Below, in pieces: positions 50,829-61,231 of a stretch of DNA of 64,000 bases. The stretch is from Halanaerobium saccharolyticum subsp. saccharolyticum DSM 6643. GTDB taxonomy: Bacteria > Bacillota > Halanaerobiia > Halanaerobiales > Halanaerobiaceae. The notes beneath the pieces are model-generated. The model was given only the letters and a program-made list of their open reading frames with translations, was not told the origin of the DNA and did not search any database. Location of the stretch: the NCBI RefSeq assembly GCF_000350165.1, contig NZ_CAUI01000005.1, forward strand, positions 496,001 through 560,000, read 5' to 3'. Position numbers and translations under genes: made by a program. The stretch's first letter is position 1, and the number at the start of each line of letters is the position of its first letter.

Positions 50829-52763
50829 ATTATATTTTTTAAATCATCCTATAAGGCCAATCAAATAGAAAACTTTTTTGCAGAAAGAAAGGGAGATGTT
50901 AGTGTTTTAAGCGGCACACCTATTGTAAAAGAATCGTTTAAAAACTTTGATCGGGTCTATCAAAATCAAGGAATAGAAAATTCAATATACAATGTTTTTC
51001 TTAATCGGTTTAATTCATATTTTAGTACATATGCCGAAGAATATGGATATTATGATGTTTTTTTGATTAACACTGAAGGAGACATAGTATACACTGAAGC
51101 AAAGGAAAATGATTTAGGACAGAGTTTAAGCAGTGGACAGCTAAGTAATAGCAATTTAGCCGAGGCATATAATAAAGGGTTAGATGATGTTACACTAGTT
51201 GACTATAAATATTATACTCCATCTGGAGAACCTGCAATTTTTGTATCTGCTCCAATAATGGATAACGAAGAAGTGATTGGTGTAGTTGCCTTACAGATTT
51301 CAGATGAGGCAATCAATGATATTATGGGCGAAACTACTGGCATGGGAGAAAGTGGTGAAACATATTTAGTTGGTCCTGATATGTTAATGCGTTCTGATTC
51401 GAGATTTTCTAATGAAAACGATATTTTAAATAGAGAGGTTAATACAGCTGCAGTCAACAGTGCTTTAGCTGGACAGGAAGGAACTGAGATAGTTAAAGAT
51501 TATCGAGGTATTAATGTCTTAAGCTCTTATGATAAATTAGATATTGAAGGACTGAATTGGGCAATTCTTGCAGAAATTGACGAGGATGAGGCATTTGCTG
51601 AAGTAGCTGCTATGACTCGAAATACTTATATTCAGATAGCTATTATAGCATTACTTGTGATTATTATAGCATATTTCTTCTCTAAAAAAATAACAAATCC
51701 TATACTAAAAGCAGTAGCAATGGCTAAAGAAATAGCAAATGGAAATTTATCAGTTGAGAAAATAAAAATTAAATCTAAAGATGAAATTGGTGATTTAGCT
51801 GATGCTTTAAATGATATGTTGGATAGTCTTAAAAACATAATTCAAAAAGTTATGAATATAGCTGAAAATCTTTCAGCATCAAGTGAAGAACTATCTGCTT
51901 CAGGAGAAGAAGTAGCTACAGCAGCTCAGCAGGTAGGAGAATCTATCCAGCAGGTAGCATCAGGAGCAGAGGAACAGTCAGCTCAAGTTGAAGAAACAAC
52001 CAGCAAAATCAATGAACTTATAGATCAAATTAATGATGTAGAAAAAATGTCAACAGAAATGGATGAGCAGGCAGATAATGTAATGGACAATATCAATGAT
52101 GGTAATCAATCACTAAATAATTCAATAGAACAAATAGAAAATGTAAAAGGAAATGCAAACGATGTAGCAGCTACTATTAATAATTTAGGAGATTTATCAA
52201 ATGAGATTGGAGAGATTGTAGAATTAATTAATGACATTGCAGCCTAGACTAATTTATTAGCCTTAAATGCAGCTATAGAAGCAGCTAGAGCGGGTGAGGC
52301 TGGCAGAGGGTTCTCTGTGGTAGCAGACGAAATAAGACAGTTAGCAGAAGAATCAGAAGGTGCTACTAATAAGATAGGTGGTCTGGTAAAAGAAATTCAA
52401 AATGGAGTTGGAAATGCAGTTAGTAAAATGGACGAATCAGGAACAGTAGTAAATAATAGTGTATCTGCGATTGAAACTACAGGGAATGCTTTTGAAAAGA
52501 TTAATGGTGCTGCCTTAAGACTAAGAGAGTTAATTGAAAAGATTAACGAACAAGCTGAAAAAGTAAATATTAATAGTAAAGATGTAGAGGCAACTGTTAA
52601 TGAAATAGCTTCAGTTAGTCAAGAAGCAGCCAGCAACTCTCAGGAAGTAGCTGCAGCCAGTGAAGAACAGAGTGCATCAACTGAAGAAATAGTTAGTGCA
52701 GCAGAAAGTCTAGCAGCTATGGCAAATGATTTAACAGAATCAGTAAATAAATTTAATTTATAA
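50829..52763 (+). pseudogene. Methyl-accepting chemotaxis protein, 5'-truncated and with an in-frame TAG
   Basis: A single frame from 50829 to 52763 reads as a chemoreceptor but lacks a start codon and the first membrane helix: it opens after TAA at 50826, directly in sensor-domain sequence (NQIENFFAERKGDV). A dCache-like sensor, second membrane helix (IQIAIIALLVIIIAYFFSKK), HAMP and signalling domain follow. In the most conserved hairpin tip the expected Gln codon is TAG (52245-52247): IAA[21 protein letters not shown]. The rest of the frame to 52763 is well kept. Two lesions point to a recent pseudogene. Translation of parts from internal starts (TTG 51063, GTG 52317) would not give a working receptor. 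Confidence 0.9.
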
Positions 52764-52787
52764 TAATCATAAAAAGGGGCTGAAAAT

Positions 52788-55700
52788 ATGTTTAATTATA
52801 AAAAAATTATTAATCTCGACAAATTAAAAAGTGGAGATCATATCGTACTGCTTTATAAAAATGAAAAAGAAATTATTTCTGCCTCAATATCTTTTATTAA
52901 AACAAGTTTGGCCAGAAATGAAAAATGTCTTTATATAAAAGGTGATTTAAATGAAGAAATTCTTATAAATGAGTTAAGAAAACAGCTTTCTGATTTTGAT
53001 TCATATATAGAAAATGGTCAGCTGCAGTTTTTAGATAAAGAAGAAACTTATGCTTTAAGTGATAATTTCAAAGCAAAAGAAATGATTGAAACTCTAAAAA
53101 AAGAGTCGATGAATGCATTAGCAGAAGGTTACAAAGGTTTAGCTATAACTGGTGAACTGAGCTGGGTTTTAAATTTTGAAAATGGTAAAAAAGAAATAAT
53201 AGACTATGAATGGATGCTCAATGAATATATTTTTGATGATTATCCCGTAGTGGCAATGTGCCGCTATAATCTTAATAAATTTGATAACAGTATTATAAAA
53301 GCAATAATTGAGCTTCACCATTATATAATCTGGCAGGGTAAAATTCATGAAAACCCTTATTATATAGAGCCTGAAGGTTATAGAGATAATCAGATTGTAG
53401 AATATGAGATAGAAAGCTGGTTAAAAAATATTCAAAAATATAAAAAAAGAGAAAGTATTTTTAAAGAAAAATTAAAAAAGAGTGAATATAAATATCAAAA
53501 TTTATTTAATTCAGCTCCTGTGGGTATTGTTACAACTACTTCAAATGGAAGAGTTGTAAAGATAAATAAGACTATGGCAGAGATTTTAGGTTTTGATAGT
53601 GTTGAAGAAGTATTAAATTATTATCCTGACTTATCTAGAAAATTATATGTCAATCCTGAGAGAAGAAAAGAACTTGTAAAAAGCTTAAAAGAAAATGGAG
53701 AAGTGAAAGATTTTGATTTTAAAGCAATAAAAAGAAATGGCAGCCATATATGGTTGAACATGAGTGCAAAAATCAGTAAGGAATCTGATGATTTTTTTGT
53801 AATTGAAGCTTTTGTATTTGATATTACAGCCAGAAAGATTAGAGAAGAAAAAATTGGTAAACAAAAAGAAGAACTTTCTGATTCTTTTGAGCAAATAACA
53901 GCCTATAACGAAGAAATTATGGCTATGAATGAGGAATTAGAGCAGTCCTTTGAAGAAGTGAATTTACTTAATCAAAGATTTGTTAATATGATTGAGCTTG
54001 TATCTAATATGGGAGATAAAACATTACTTAGTGAAAAAGAATTTTTTTCTGATTTATTAAATAAAGCTATAGAGATAATTCCAGAAGCTGATTATGGTAA
54101 AATATGTATCATAAATGAGCAGGAACAATGTGAATTTATAGATGCTGTTGGTCATGATCTTAATATTTTAGAAAAAATAAGATTTGATAAGAAATTCCTT
54201 TTTCATAAAGATAGTAAAACCATAAATAGTACCAATGATTATTTTTTTGAAATTAATAAACTAAAATCAGAAACAAAAGAAGATTTTATAAAGGGATTTA
54301 AACCCATTAAAAATTCGCTATATATAAATATTGTAATAGACGGACAGACAGTCGGTCGAATGGCTCTTGATATTAAAAAGAACAGCAGTAAAGAATTTAC
54401 TGATACAACTAAAAAAGTCTTAAAATCTTTTTCAACTTTAGCTTCGTCATTTTTTGCTTTTAAAAGATTTGATGATCTGCAGACCAATTTCACTAAAGAA
54501 TTATTAACCTCCATTATTAAAATTATGGAAATGTATGATCTTTATACAAAAGGTCATTCAGAAAATGTTGCTAAATTAGCTTCTGCAATAGCAAAAGAGA
54601 TGAATCTTTCGAAAAAAACAATAAAAAACACCTATTGGGCAGGGCTTGTTCATGATATAGGTAAATTACTTATTCCTCTTAATATAATAAATAAAAAAGG
54701 AAAACTAACAGAGCAAGAGTTTGAGTTAATTAAAAAGCATCCAGCCTGGGGAAGTAAAGCTTTGAGCAGTTCTAAAATATTAAAACCAATAGCTAAATAT
54801 ATGCTGCATCATCACGAAAGATGGGATGGTAGAGGTTATCCTGAGGGATTAAAAGAGAATGAAATACCAGTGATTTCTCAAATTTTAGCAGTAGCAGATG
54901 CCTGGGATGCTATGTTATCTCGAAGATCTTATAGAAAGTCATTAACTACAGAAGAGGCTCTAATGGAGGTTAAAGAAAATAAAGGAAGCCAATTTTCTCC
55001 ACGGGTAGTAGATTCTTTTATAAAAATTATTGAGAATAATAAAATTGAAAAGCTTAAAGTAGATGTATTAAAAAAAGAAATAAATAATTCTAAAAAAGAA
55101 AAACATTTATTAAAAAGAAAAGAAGATTATGAAGAATTATTTAAAAAAGCCGAAGATGGTATAGTAATTTTAGATGAGGATTTTAATATCATTCGAGCAA
55201 ATAATTATTTTATAAATATGTTTGAATATCAAAAACAGCAAATTATTGGTGCAAACATTAAAAAAATTGTACCAAAAGCTCGAATCGAAGAAACTAAAAA
55301 TTATATTCAAAAACTAGTTCAGGGAGAAAGTATAAATTCAAAAACAGTCAGAAAAAAAGAAAATGGTAAAATGATTAGAGTTTCAATTCAGGCTTTCTCT
55401 GTTTCTTTAAATGGAGGCAATATGGGATATTATGTTATTTATAGAGATATTACTGAACTAGAAGAAACTAGAATTAAATATGAAAACATTAAAGAAAGAT
55501 ATAAGGCTCTTTTTGAGAATGATAACACGATTATGTTAATTATTGACCCTGATAGTGAAAATATAGTTGATTCAAACCCTGCTGCAATAAGTTTTTATGG
55601 CTGGAGTAAAAAAGAACTAACTTCAATGAAAATAACAGATATAAATATTTTAGAAAAAAAAGAAGTCAAAAAAGAAATTTTAAATGCTAAAGCAAAAAAT

Positions 55701-55829
55701 AGAAATTATTTTAATTTTAAACATCGGACAGCTAATGGTAAAATAAAAAATGTCGAGGTTTACAGCCAGCCAATACCTTTTGCAGAAAAGGAATACCTAT
55801 ATTCGATTATTCATGAAAAAAATAAATAA
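52788..55829 (+). CDS. Multi-sensor HD-GYP domain protein (probable c-di-GMP phosphodiesterase)
   Basis: 1013 residues, no membrane helix. Domain order: DcmR/MEDS-type sensory domain (1-195; LKSGDHIVLLYKNEKEIIS), PAS (about 235-355; LFNSAPVGIVTTTSNGRVVK), short coiled coil, GAF-like (400-560), HD-GYP (575-750), then two PAS domains (785-895 and 905-1013). The HD-GYP site is intact: GLVHDIGKLLIP near 620, HHHERWDGRGYPEGL near 680 and AVADAWDAM. Predicted to hydrolyse c-di-GMP in response to several signals. A diguanylate cyclase gene follows after 182 nt. PAS domains after the HD-GYP output are unusual. Confidence 0.9.
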   Translation: MFNYKKIINLDKLKSGDHIVLLYKNEKEIISASISFIKTSLARNEKCLYIKGDLNEEILINELRKQLSDFDSYIENGQLQFLDKEETYALSDNFKAKEMIETLKKESMNALAEGYKGLAITGELSWVLNFENGKKEIIDYEWMLNEYIFDDYPVVAMCRYNLNKFDNSIIKAIIELHHYIIWQGKIHENPYYIEPEGYRDNQIVEYEIESWLKNIQKYKKRESIFKEKLKKSEYKYQNLFNSAPVGIVTTTSNGRVVKINKTMAEILGFDSVEEVLNYYPDLSRKLYVNPERRKELVKSLKENGEVKDFDFKAIKRNGSHIWLNMSAKISKESDDFFVIEAFVFDITARKIREEKIGKQKEELSDSFEQITAYNEEIMAMNEELEQSFEEVNLLNQRFVNMIELVSNMGDKTLLSEKEFFSDLLNKAIEIIPEADYGKICIINEQEQCEFIDAVGHDLNILEKIRFDKKFLFHKDSKTINSTNDYFFEINKLKSETKEDFIKGFKPIKNSLYINIVIDGQTVGRMALDIKKNSSKEFTDTTKKVLKSFSTLASSFFAFKRFDDLQTNFTKELLTSIIKIMEMYDLYTKGHSENVAKLASAIAKEMNLSKKTIKNTYWAGLVHDIGKLLIPLNIINKKGKLTEQEFELIKKHPAWGSKALSSSKILKPIAKYMLHHHERWDGRGYPEGLKENEIPVISQILAVADAWDAMLSRRSYRKSLTTEEALMEVKENKGSQFSPRVVDSFIKIIENNKIEKLKVDVLKKEINNSKKEKHLLKRKEDYEELFKKAEDGIVILDEDFNIIRANNYFINMFEYQKQQIIGANIKKIVPKARIEETKNYIQKLVQGESINSKTVRKKENGKMIRVSIQAFSVSLNGGNMGYYVIYRDITELEETRIKYENIKERYKALFENDNTIMLIIDPDSENIVDSNPAAISFYGWSKKELTSMKITDINILEKKEVKKEILNAKAKNRNYFNFKHRTANGKIKNVEVYSQPIPFAEKEYLYSIIHEKNK

Positions 55830-56011
55830 AACCCTATATAAAAAAAGCTTGCGGGTTAAATAAAGAATTAATTTTAAACAACAAAAAAAGAAGAGTGTAA
55901 TTTTTTTTATAAACAAACTAATCTTTTCTTTTTTTAATAATATAAGTTATAATAAATATATATTGGTATAGTTGATATTTTAGGACTTATATTTATCGGA
56001 GATGATTAAAC

Positions 56012-58423
56012 ATGAAAAAAATAATGATAATTGAAGATTTAAAGCTGCATCAGAGAAAAATTAAAGATATAATTTTAGAGCTTGGTCATCAAGTTTCAGC
56101 TGTTTTTGCTTATGGCGAAAAAGCAGTAGATTATATCTTGAAAGAAAATAATTCGCCAGATCTTATAATTATAGATATTATTTTAAAAGGTGAAATAAAT
56201 GGTTATCAAGTAGCTAAAAAAATTAGTTCAGAAACTAATATTCCTTTCATAATTCTTTCTTCATGTAAAGATGAGATTGAGGATTTTGAAGCTTCAGTAT
56301 ATTTAAATAAGCCATTTAGCAGTCAGGAACTTAAAAATAATATTGAACTTGCATTATATAAATATGATATCTACAAAAAAATGCTTAAAAATAACGAAGA
56401 GAAAAAAATGATATTGGATACAATTGATACTCAAATCTGGTATTTAAAAGATCCAGAAACTTATGGAAAAGTAAATCAGGCACATGCTGATTTTATAGGG
56501 TTTGATAAATCAGATATAGAAAACAAGAAATTAACTAAATTTTTGACAAAAGACGAAGTTGAGGTTTGCAATACTGGCAATCAAAAAGTATTTAGGGAAA
56601 AGAAAAAAATTAGAACTGAAGAATGGTTAGAAAATTATGAAGGAAAAAAGAGGTTATTAGCAATAACTAAAAACCCGAAGTTAAATAAAAAAGGAGAAGT
56701 GGAGTATGTAGTTTGTTCAGCTGAGGATATTACTGCTCGAAAAGAAAAAGAAAAGATAATTACAGATTTACATAAAATAGCTATAGATTTCAAAAAATTA
56801 AAGAATGAAAAAGAAGTATGTGAAATGGCTATAAAAGCAGCTGAAAATATTTTAGATTTTAATCTTTGTAATATTGTTTTGCTCAAAGGTAAAGAACTTA
56901 TACCATTTGCTTCATCAAGTAATTTCGAACAGGAAAAAATTCCTCTATCCAAAAAAAGTATAGCAGCTAAAACTTATCTTGAAAGTAAAAGCTTTATTAT
57001 TGATGACCTTCAGAATAATTTAGAAGCTGCTGCAGTAAAAAAGATTTATAAATCAGCCATCAGTATTCCTATCGGCAGTTTCGGGGTTTTTCAGGCAACC
57101 GCAGCTGAAAAAAATTCATTTTCTAAAAATGATTTAGAACTAGCTGAAATTTTGATTTCACATGTTATTGCGGCATTAGACAGAATAGATGCTCAGCAGG
57201 AAATTCAGGATCACAAGAACTTTTTATCAAATATTTTAGAGGTTCAGAGTGGATTAGTTTTATTGTTGGATTCTGAAGGTGGAATTGTTTACTTTAATAA
57301 AGCCTGTGAAACACTTTCAGGATATACAGAAGCTGAAGTAAAAGGAAGAACTGTCTGGGATTTATTTATTGGAAAAAATGCAAAAGAAAAAGTTGAAAAT
57401 GTTTTTAATCAGTTGAAAAACAAAGATTATCCTACTAGATATGAAAATTATTGGTTGACTAAAAACGGTGAAAAAAAAGAAATTTCTTGGTCTAATAATG
57501 TTATTTTAGATAATGAAGAGCAAATAAAATACATTGTTGCTACAGGTATTGACATTACTCAAAGAAAAAAACAGGAAGAAAAAATAAAAGAACAAAAAGC
57601 ATATTTTGAACAACTTTTTAATAATTCGCCAGAAGCAATAGCTCTTTTAGATAATAAAAATCAGGTAATGAAAGTGAATGGTAAATTTGAATCATTATTT
57701 GGATTTAAACAGCCAGAAATGTTGAATCAAAATATTGATAATTTTATTTTACCAAAACAATGTTTGGAAACTGGAAAAGAATATACTAAAAAAGTTATAA
57801 ATGGTGAAGAAATTAAGGTAGAAGCAATAAGAAAAAATAAAGATGGAAAAAGAATGGATGTATTTGTTCAAGCTTTTCCAATAAAATTAGCAGATGGGCA
57901 GATAGGTATTTATGCTTTATACAATGATATAACAGAAAGAAAAAAGAAAGAAAAGAAAATAGAATATCTTTCTTTTCATGATGAGATGACGGGTTTATAT
58001 AATCGAAGATATTTCGAAAATGAACTAAGTAGATTAGAATCTTCACGTAAATATCCAATAACAATTGTGATTGGTGATTTAGATGGTCTTAAACATATAA
58101 ATGATAATTATGGCCATAAAAAAGGTGATGAGTATATAATTAATACAGCAAATATATTAAAAAGGGCCGCTAGAACAGAAGATGTGATTGCTCGCATAGG
58201 TGGCGATGAGTTTGCTATAATTTTGCCGTGTACTAATCGTAGAGAGGCTCATATTTTTTGTCAAAGAATAAAAGAAAATGTAGAAGAATTTAATTGTGTC
58301 CTAACTCAGGGAAAATCTTTATCAATTTCTATTGGATTTGAAGTGATGGAAAACAATAGTCAAAGCGTAGATGAAGTATTTAAAAAAGCAGATCAAAAAA
58401 TGTATATAAATAAAAGAAACTAA
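56012..58423 (+). CDS. Response regulator with PAS/GAF domains and GGDEF output (diguanylate cyclase)
   Basis: 803 residues. Domain order: receiver (1-115; phospho-acceptor Asp in LIIIDIILKGEINGY), PAS (130-245), GAF (255-390), PAS (405-525), PAS (530-645), GGDEF (650-803). The cyclase signature is intact (IARIGGDEFAIILP) and the inhibitory I-site RTED sits exactly five residues before it, so product inhibition is expected. The receiver implies control by a histidine kinase, none of which is encoded nearby. With the preceding HD-GYP protein it forms a c-di-GMP make/break pair. Ribosome binding site CGGAGATG. Confidence 0.92.
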   Translation: MKKIMIIEDLKLHQRKIKDIILELGHQVSAVFAYGEKAVDYILKENNSPDLIIIDIILKGEINGYQVAKKISSETNIPFIILSSCKDEIEDFEASVYLNKPFSSQELKNNIELALYKYDIYKKMLKNNEEKKMILDTIDTQIWYLKDPETYGKVNQAHADFIGFDKSDIENKKLTKFLTKDEVEVCNTGNQKVFREKKKIRTEEWLENYEGKKRLLAITKNPKLNKKGEVEYVVCSAEDITARKEKEKIITDLHKIAIDFKKLKNEKEVCEMAIKAAENILDFNLCNIVLLKGKELIPFASSSNFEQEKIPLSKKSIAAKTYLESKSFIIDDLQNNLEAAAVKKIYKSAISIPIGSFGVFQATAAEKNSFSKNDLELAEILISHVIAALDRIDAQQEIQDHKNFLSNILEVQSGLVLLLDSEGGIVYFNKACETLSGYTEAEVKGRTVWDLFIGKNAKEKVENVFNQLKNKDYPTRYENYWLTKNGEKKEISWSNNVILDNEEQIKYIVATGIDITQRKKQEEKIKEQKAYFEQLFNNSPEAIALLDNKNQVMKVNGKFESLFGFKQPEMLNQNIDNFILPKQCLETGKEYTKKVINGEEIKVEAIRKNKDGKRMDVFVQAFPIKLADGQIGIYALYNDITERKKKEKKIEYLSFHDEMTGLYNRRYFENELSRLESSRKYPITIVIGDLDGLKHINDNYGHKKGDEYIINTANILKRAARTEDVIARIGGDEFAIILPCTNRREAHIFCQRIKENVEEFNCVLTQGKSLSISIGFEVMENNSQSVDEVFKKADQKMYINKRN

Positions 58424-58446
58424 AAAATTGGGAGAGGCGATTATCT

Positions 58447-59658
58447 TTGAGAAGTGAATTATACCAGCAGCGAAAAAATAGACAACAAAAATTAGCAATG
58501 ATAATTTCTGCTTTAGTATTTGTTTTATTTATTTTTCTATTTAAAGTTGAAAATGTATTAGCCTATAGTCTTGCTTTTGGTTTAATTATTGGCTTTGCTA
58601 TGCAAAAATCAAAAATATGCTTTACAGCAGCATTTAGAGATCCATTTCTTTTTGGAATGACTAAACTAAGCAGAGCTTTAGTCTTATCATTAATGATTAC
58701 AACTATAGGTTTCGGAATAATACAATTTTTTAGATTTGAATCTGGTCTTCCAATAGGTGGGAAACTTTTAATTCCTGGTATTTATATTCCAATTGGAGCC
58801 TTTATTTTTGGACTTGGAGCTTCAGTTAGCGGTGGCTGTGCTTCTGGAACCCTCTTTCGTCTGGGAGAAGGTTATCAAATGCAGCATCTTGTTATAATCG
58901 GATTTCTTCTTGGATCTCTTAGAGGGGGACTTGATCAAGGGTTTTGGAATAATTTAACTTTTGCTAAAAAAGCATACCATTTACCAGAAATGTTTTCAAA
59001 TTGGATTTTTGGAATCTCATTTCAGCTTGTTATTTTAGCTATTATCTATTTTTTACTAATTATCAAAGAAGATAAATCATTATCTTCCTTTTTTAATGGT
59101 TTTAATGATTTTTTTAGGAAAGATAATTTTGAGAATTTATTTTTAAAGATCAAAAATATCTTTTTCCATCCATTAAAATATTTAAGTTATAATATCTGGC
59201 CTTATTGGATTGGCGCCTTAATTATTGCAGCAGCCAATATTATTTATTTTCAGATGACAGGAAATTACTGGAGAATAAGCACTGGATTTATGAATCTTAT
59301 TTTTTGGTTTTTATCAATTTTAGGAATTACTTTTGAGAATATAGATTTTGAGATAATATCTCCTTTTTTTGATTTTATTTTTTGGTCTAATCTTGGTATT
59401 ATCCTGGGAGCTTTAATTAGTATTTTACTAACAGGTCGTTTTAAATTTAAAAAAATTAAAAACAAAAAACAATATTTAATAGCACTTACAGGTGGTTTCT
59501 TAATGGGTTATGGTTCACGAGTAGCTTCAGGCTGTAATATTGGTGGTTTTTATAGTGCCGTGTCATCTTTAGCCTTAAATGGGTGGTTATATTTACCTTT
59601 TGTTATAATTGGTATTTATTTAGGTAGTAAGTTTTTAAGTAAATTTATAGTTAGGTGA
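58447..59658 (+). CDS. YeeE/YedE family (TsuA-like) thiosulfate/sulfur transporter
   Basis: 403 residues with about nine to ten membrane helices, starting at TTG after GGGAGAGGCG. The conserved cysteines that relay thiosulfate in TsuA-type proteins are in KSKICFTAAFRDP, SVSGGCASGTLFRLGEGY and RVASGCNIGGFYSAVSSLAL. The two repeats of the family are both present. The next gene is a membrane Fe-S/flavin reductase, so imported thiosulfate or another sulfur species may be reduced here. 24 nt after the GGDEF gene, so partly co-transcribed. Confidence 0.88.
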   Translation: MRSELYQQRKNRQQKLAMIISALVFVLFIFLFKVENVLAYSLAFGLIIGFAMQKSKICFTAAFRDPFLFGMTKLSRALVLSLMITTIGFGIIQFFRFESGLPIGGKLLIPGIYIPIGAFIFGLGASVSGGCASGTLFRLGEGYQMQHLVIIGFLLGSLRGGLDQGFWNNLTFAKKAYHLPEMFSNWIFGISFQLVILAIIYFLLIIKEDKSLSSFFNGFNDFFRKDNFENLFLKIKNIFFHPLKYLSYNIWPYWIGALIIAAANIIYFQMTGNYWRISTGFMNLIFWFLSILGITFENIDFEIISPFFDFIFWSNLGIILGALISILLTGRFKFKKIKNKKQYLIALTGGFLMGYGSRVASGCNIGGFYSAVSSLALNGWLYLPFVIIGIYLGSKFLSKFIVR

Positions 59659-59753
59659 TTTCAAATATATTTGAGATTAGTTATTGACATTTGTTTATAA
59701 TTATTATATCGTAATATTTAGATATTATAATATTAAAATCAGGAGGAATATAA

Positions 59754-61229
59754 ATGGAAAATATTGAATCTTTGTATCATATTGAAACAAATCGAACGTT
59801 TACTTTATTAAGAAAATATGCTTGGATTTTTACTTTAACTGTTGCTGTTGGTGGCTTGTGGATTCCCAAATTGGGTCTATTAGTATTACCTGTAATTGCA
59901 GGTCTTTCTCTAACTTCATTTTTAAAAGGGAGGTATTGGTGTGGAAATATCTGCCCACATGGAAGTTTATTTGATTCAATCCTACTTAAATTTAGTAAAA
60001 ACAGAGCCATTCCTCAATTTTTTAAATCTAATTTTTTAAGAATTTCTTTTTTGCTTTTCTTTTCTTTCCAAATTGGAAGAAAAATGATTAATGTAATTAA
60101 TATTTATGGTCAGGCCCCATTTTTAGATAAATTGGGTTTTATTTTTGTAGCAAGTTATTTAATGGTAACAATATTAGGTGGGATCACATCTATTTTTTAT
60201 TCTCCCCGAACCTGGTGTCAATTTTGTCCAATGGGAACTATTCAACATCTGAGTTATAAAGCGGGAAAAGCTCTTGGAGTTAATGAAAAAACGGATAAAA
60301 AGGTAACAATTGAATCAACAGAAATTTGTCATGAATGTGGAATGTGTGCCCGGGTCTGTCCGATGCAGCTTGAGCCATATTTAGAGTGGAGTGAAAATGG
60401 ACAACTGGACAACGAGAAATGTATTCGTTGTAACACCTGTGTAGAAAATTGTCCAGCAGGTATATTAGACATAAAATCAGATTCTGCTGATAATTTTAAT
60501 GTTTGGGAAGAAGTTGATTTAGATTATTATAAAAAAGATAAAATAAAAGCTGAAATTGAAAACATAGAAAAATTTTCAGAAAACATTAAAGAATTTTCAT
60601 TTAGATTGGAAGAACCTACAAAAATTGATGTTGAAGCTGGTCAATTTATATTAGTTAAGGTCTCTGAAAAACATCAAATGTACAGAGCTTATTCGATTGC
60701 TGGTATAGAAGATGAAGGTAGTTTAATTAAAGTAACTGTAATGAAAATGACAGATGGTTATGGGACCAGCATAATTTTCTCTGATTTTGAAAAAGGACAG
60801 GAAATTGAACTTAAAGGACCGATGGGTCACGAACTGGTTGTAGATAAAGAGGCAGAGAATGTAATGCTGGTTGGTGGCGGGATTGGAATTACTCCCTTTA
60901 TTCCAATTGTTGAGGCTATAGTTAATAATGATAACCAAATTAATAGGGCAAAGCTAATTTATGGAGTTAACAAAAAAGATCAATTTCTCTACAGAGAATT
61001 CTTCGAGGAAATGGATGCTCAATCTGACAAATTTGAATTTATACCGGTTGTTGCCTTTGATGATAACTGGGATGGTCAAAAAGGATTTGTAACTGATGTT
61101 ATGGATAACTATGAGCTTGATGATTATAAAATATATATGTGTGGACCTGGACCAATGGAAGCTGCAGCCCGACAATTATTGGAAGATAAAGATTTTGACC
61201 AGAGTCAGCTTTATGCAGAATCAACTTAA
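59754..61229 (+). CDS. Membrane NapH-like ferredoxin fused to a flavin/NAD(P)H reductase module
   Basis: 491 residues. The N-terminal ~185 residues have four to five membrane helices and two cysteine motifs, YWCGNICPHGS (C63, C67) and WCQFCPMGT near 155, as in NapH/YccM. Next come two 4Fe-4S motifs, CHECGMCARVCPM near 190 and CIRCNTCVENCPAG near 222. Residues 260-491 are a ferredoxin-NADP reductase-type domain: YRAYSIAG (FAD), MLVGGGIGITPFIPIVEA (nucleotide) and IYMCGPGPMEAAARQLLE (NAD). This would pass electrons between NAD(P)H and a membrane or extracytoplasmic acceptor. Follows the thiosulfate-type transporter; GGAGGAATAT precedes ATG, and TTGACA at 59684 may belong to its own promoter. 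Confidence 0.85.
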   Translation: MENIESLYHIETNRTFTLLRKYAWIFTLTVAVGGLWIPKLGLLVLPVIAGLSLTSFLKGRYWCGNICPHGSLFDSILLKFSKNRAIPQFFKSNFLRISFLLFFSFQIGRKMINVINIYGQAPFLDKLGFIFVASYLMVTILGGITSIFYSPRTWCQFCPMGTIQHLSYKAGKALGVNEKTDKKVTIESTEICHECGMCARVCPMQLEPYLEWSENGQLDNEKCIRCNTCVENCPAGILDIKSDSADNFNVWEEVDLDYYKKDKIKAEIENIEKFSENIKEFSFRLEEPTKIDVEAGQFILVKVSEKHQMYRAYSIAGIEDEGSLIKVTVMKMTDGYGTSIIFSDFEKGQEIELKGPMGHELVVDKEAENVMLVGGGIGITPFIPIVEAIVNNDNQINRAKLIYGVNKKDQFLYREFFEEMDAQSDKFEFIPVVAFDDNWDGQKGFVTDVMDNYELDDYKIYMCGPGPMEAAARQLLEDKDFDQSQLYAEST

Positions 61230-61231
61230 AA

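Noticed and set aside
52245-52247. TAG as a programmed pyrrolysine or recoded codon in the chemoreceptor
   Set aside because: The gene also lacks its start and first membrane helix, the position is normally Gln, and no pyl gene is visible here. A nonsense mutation is simpler.
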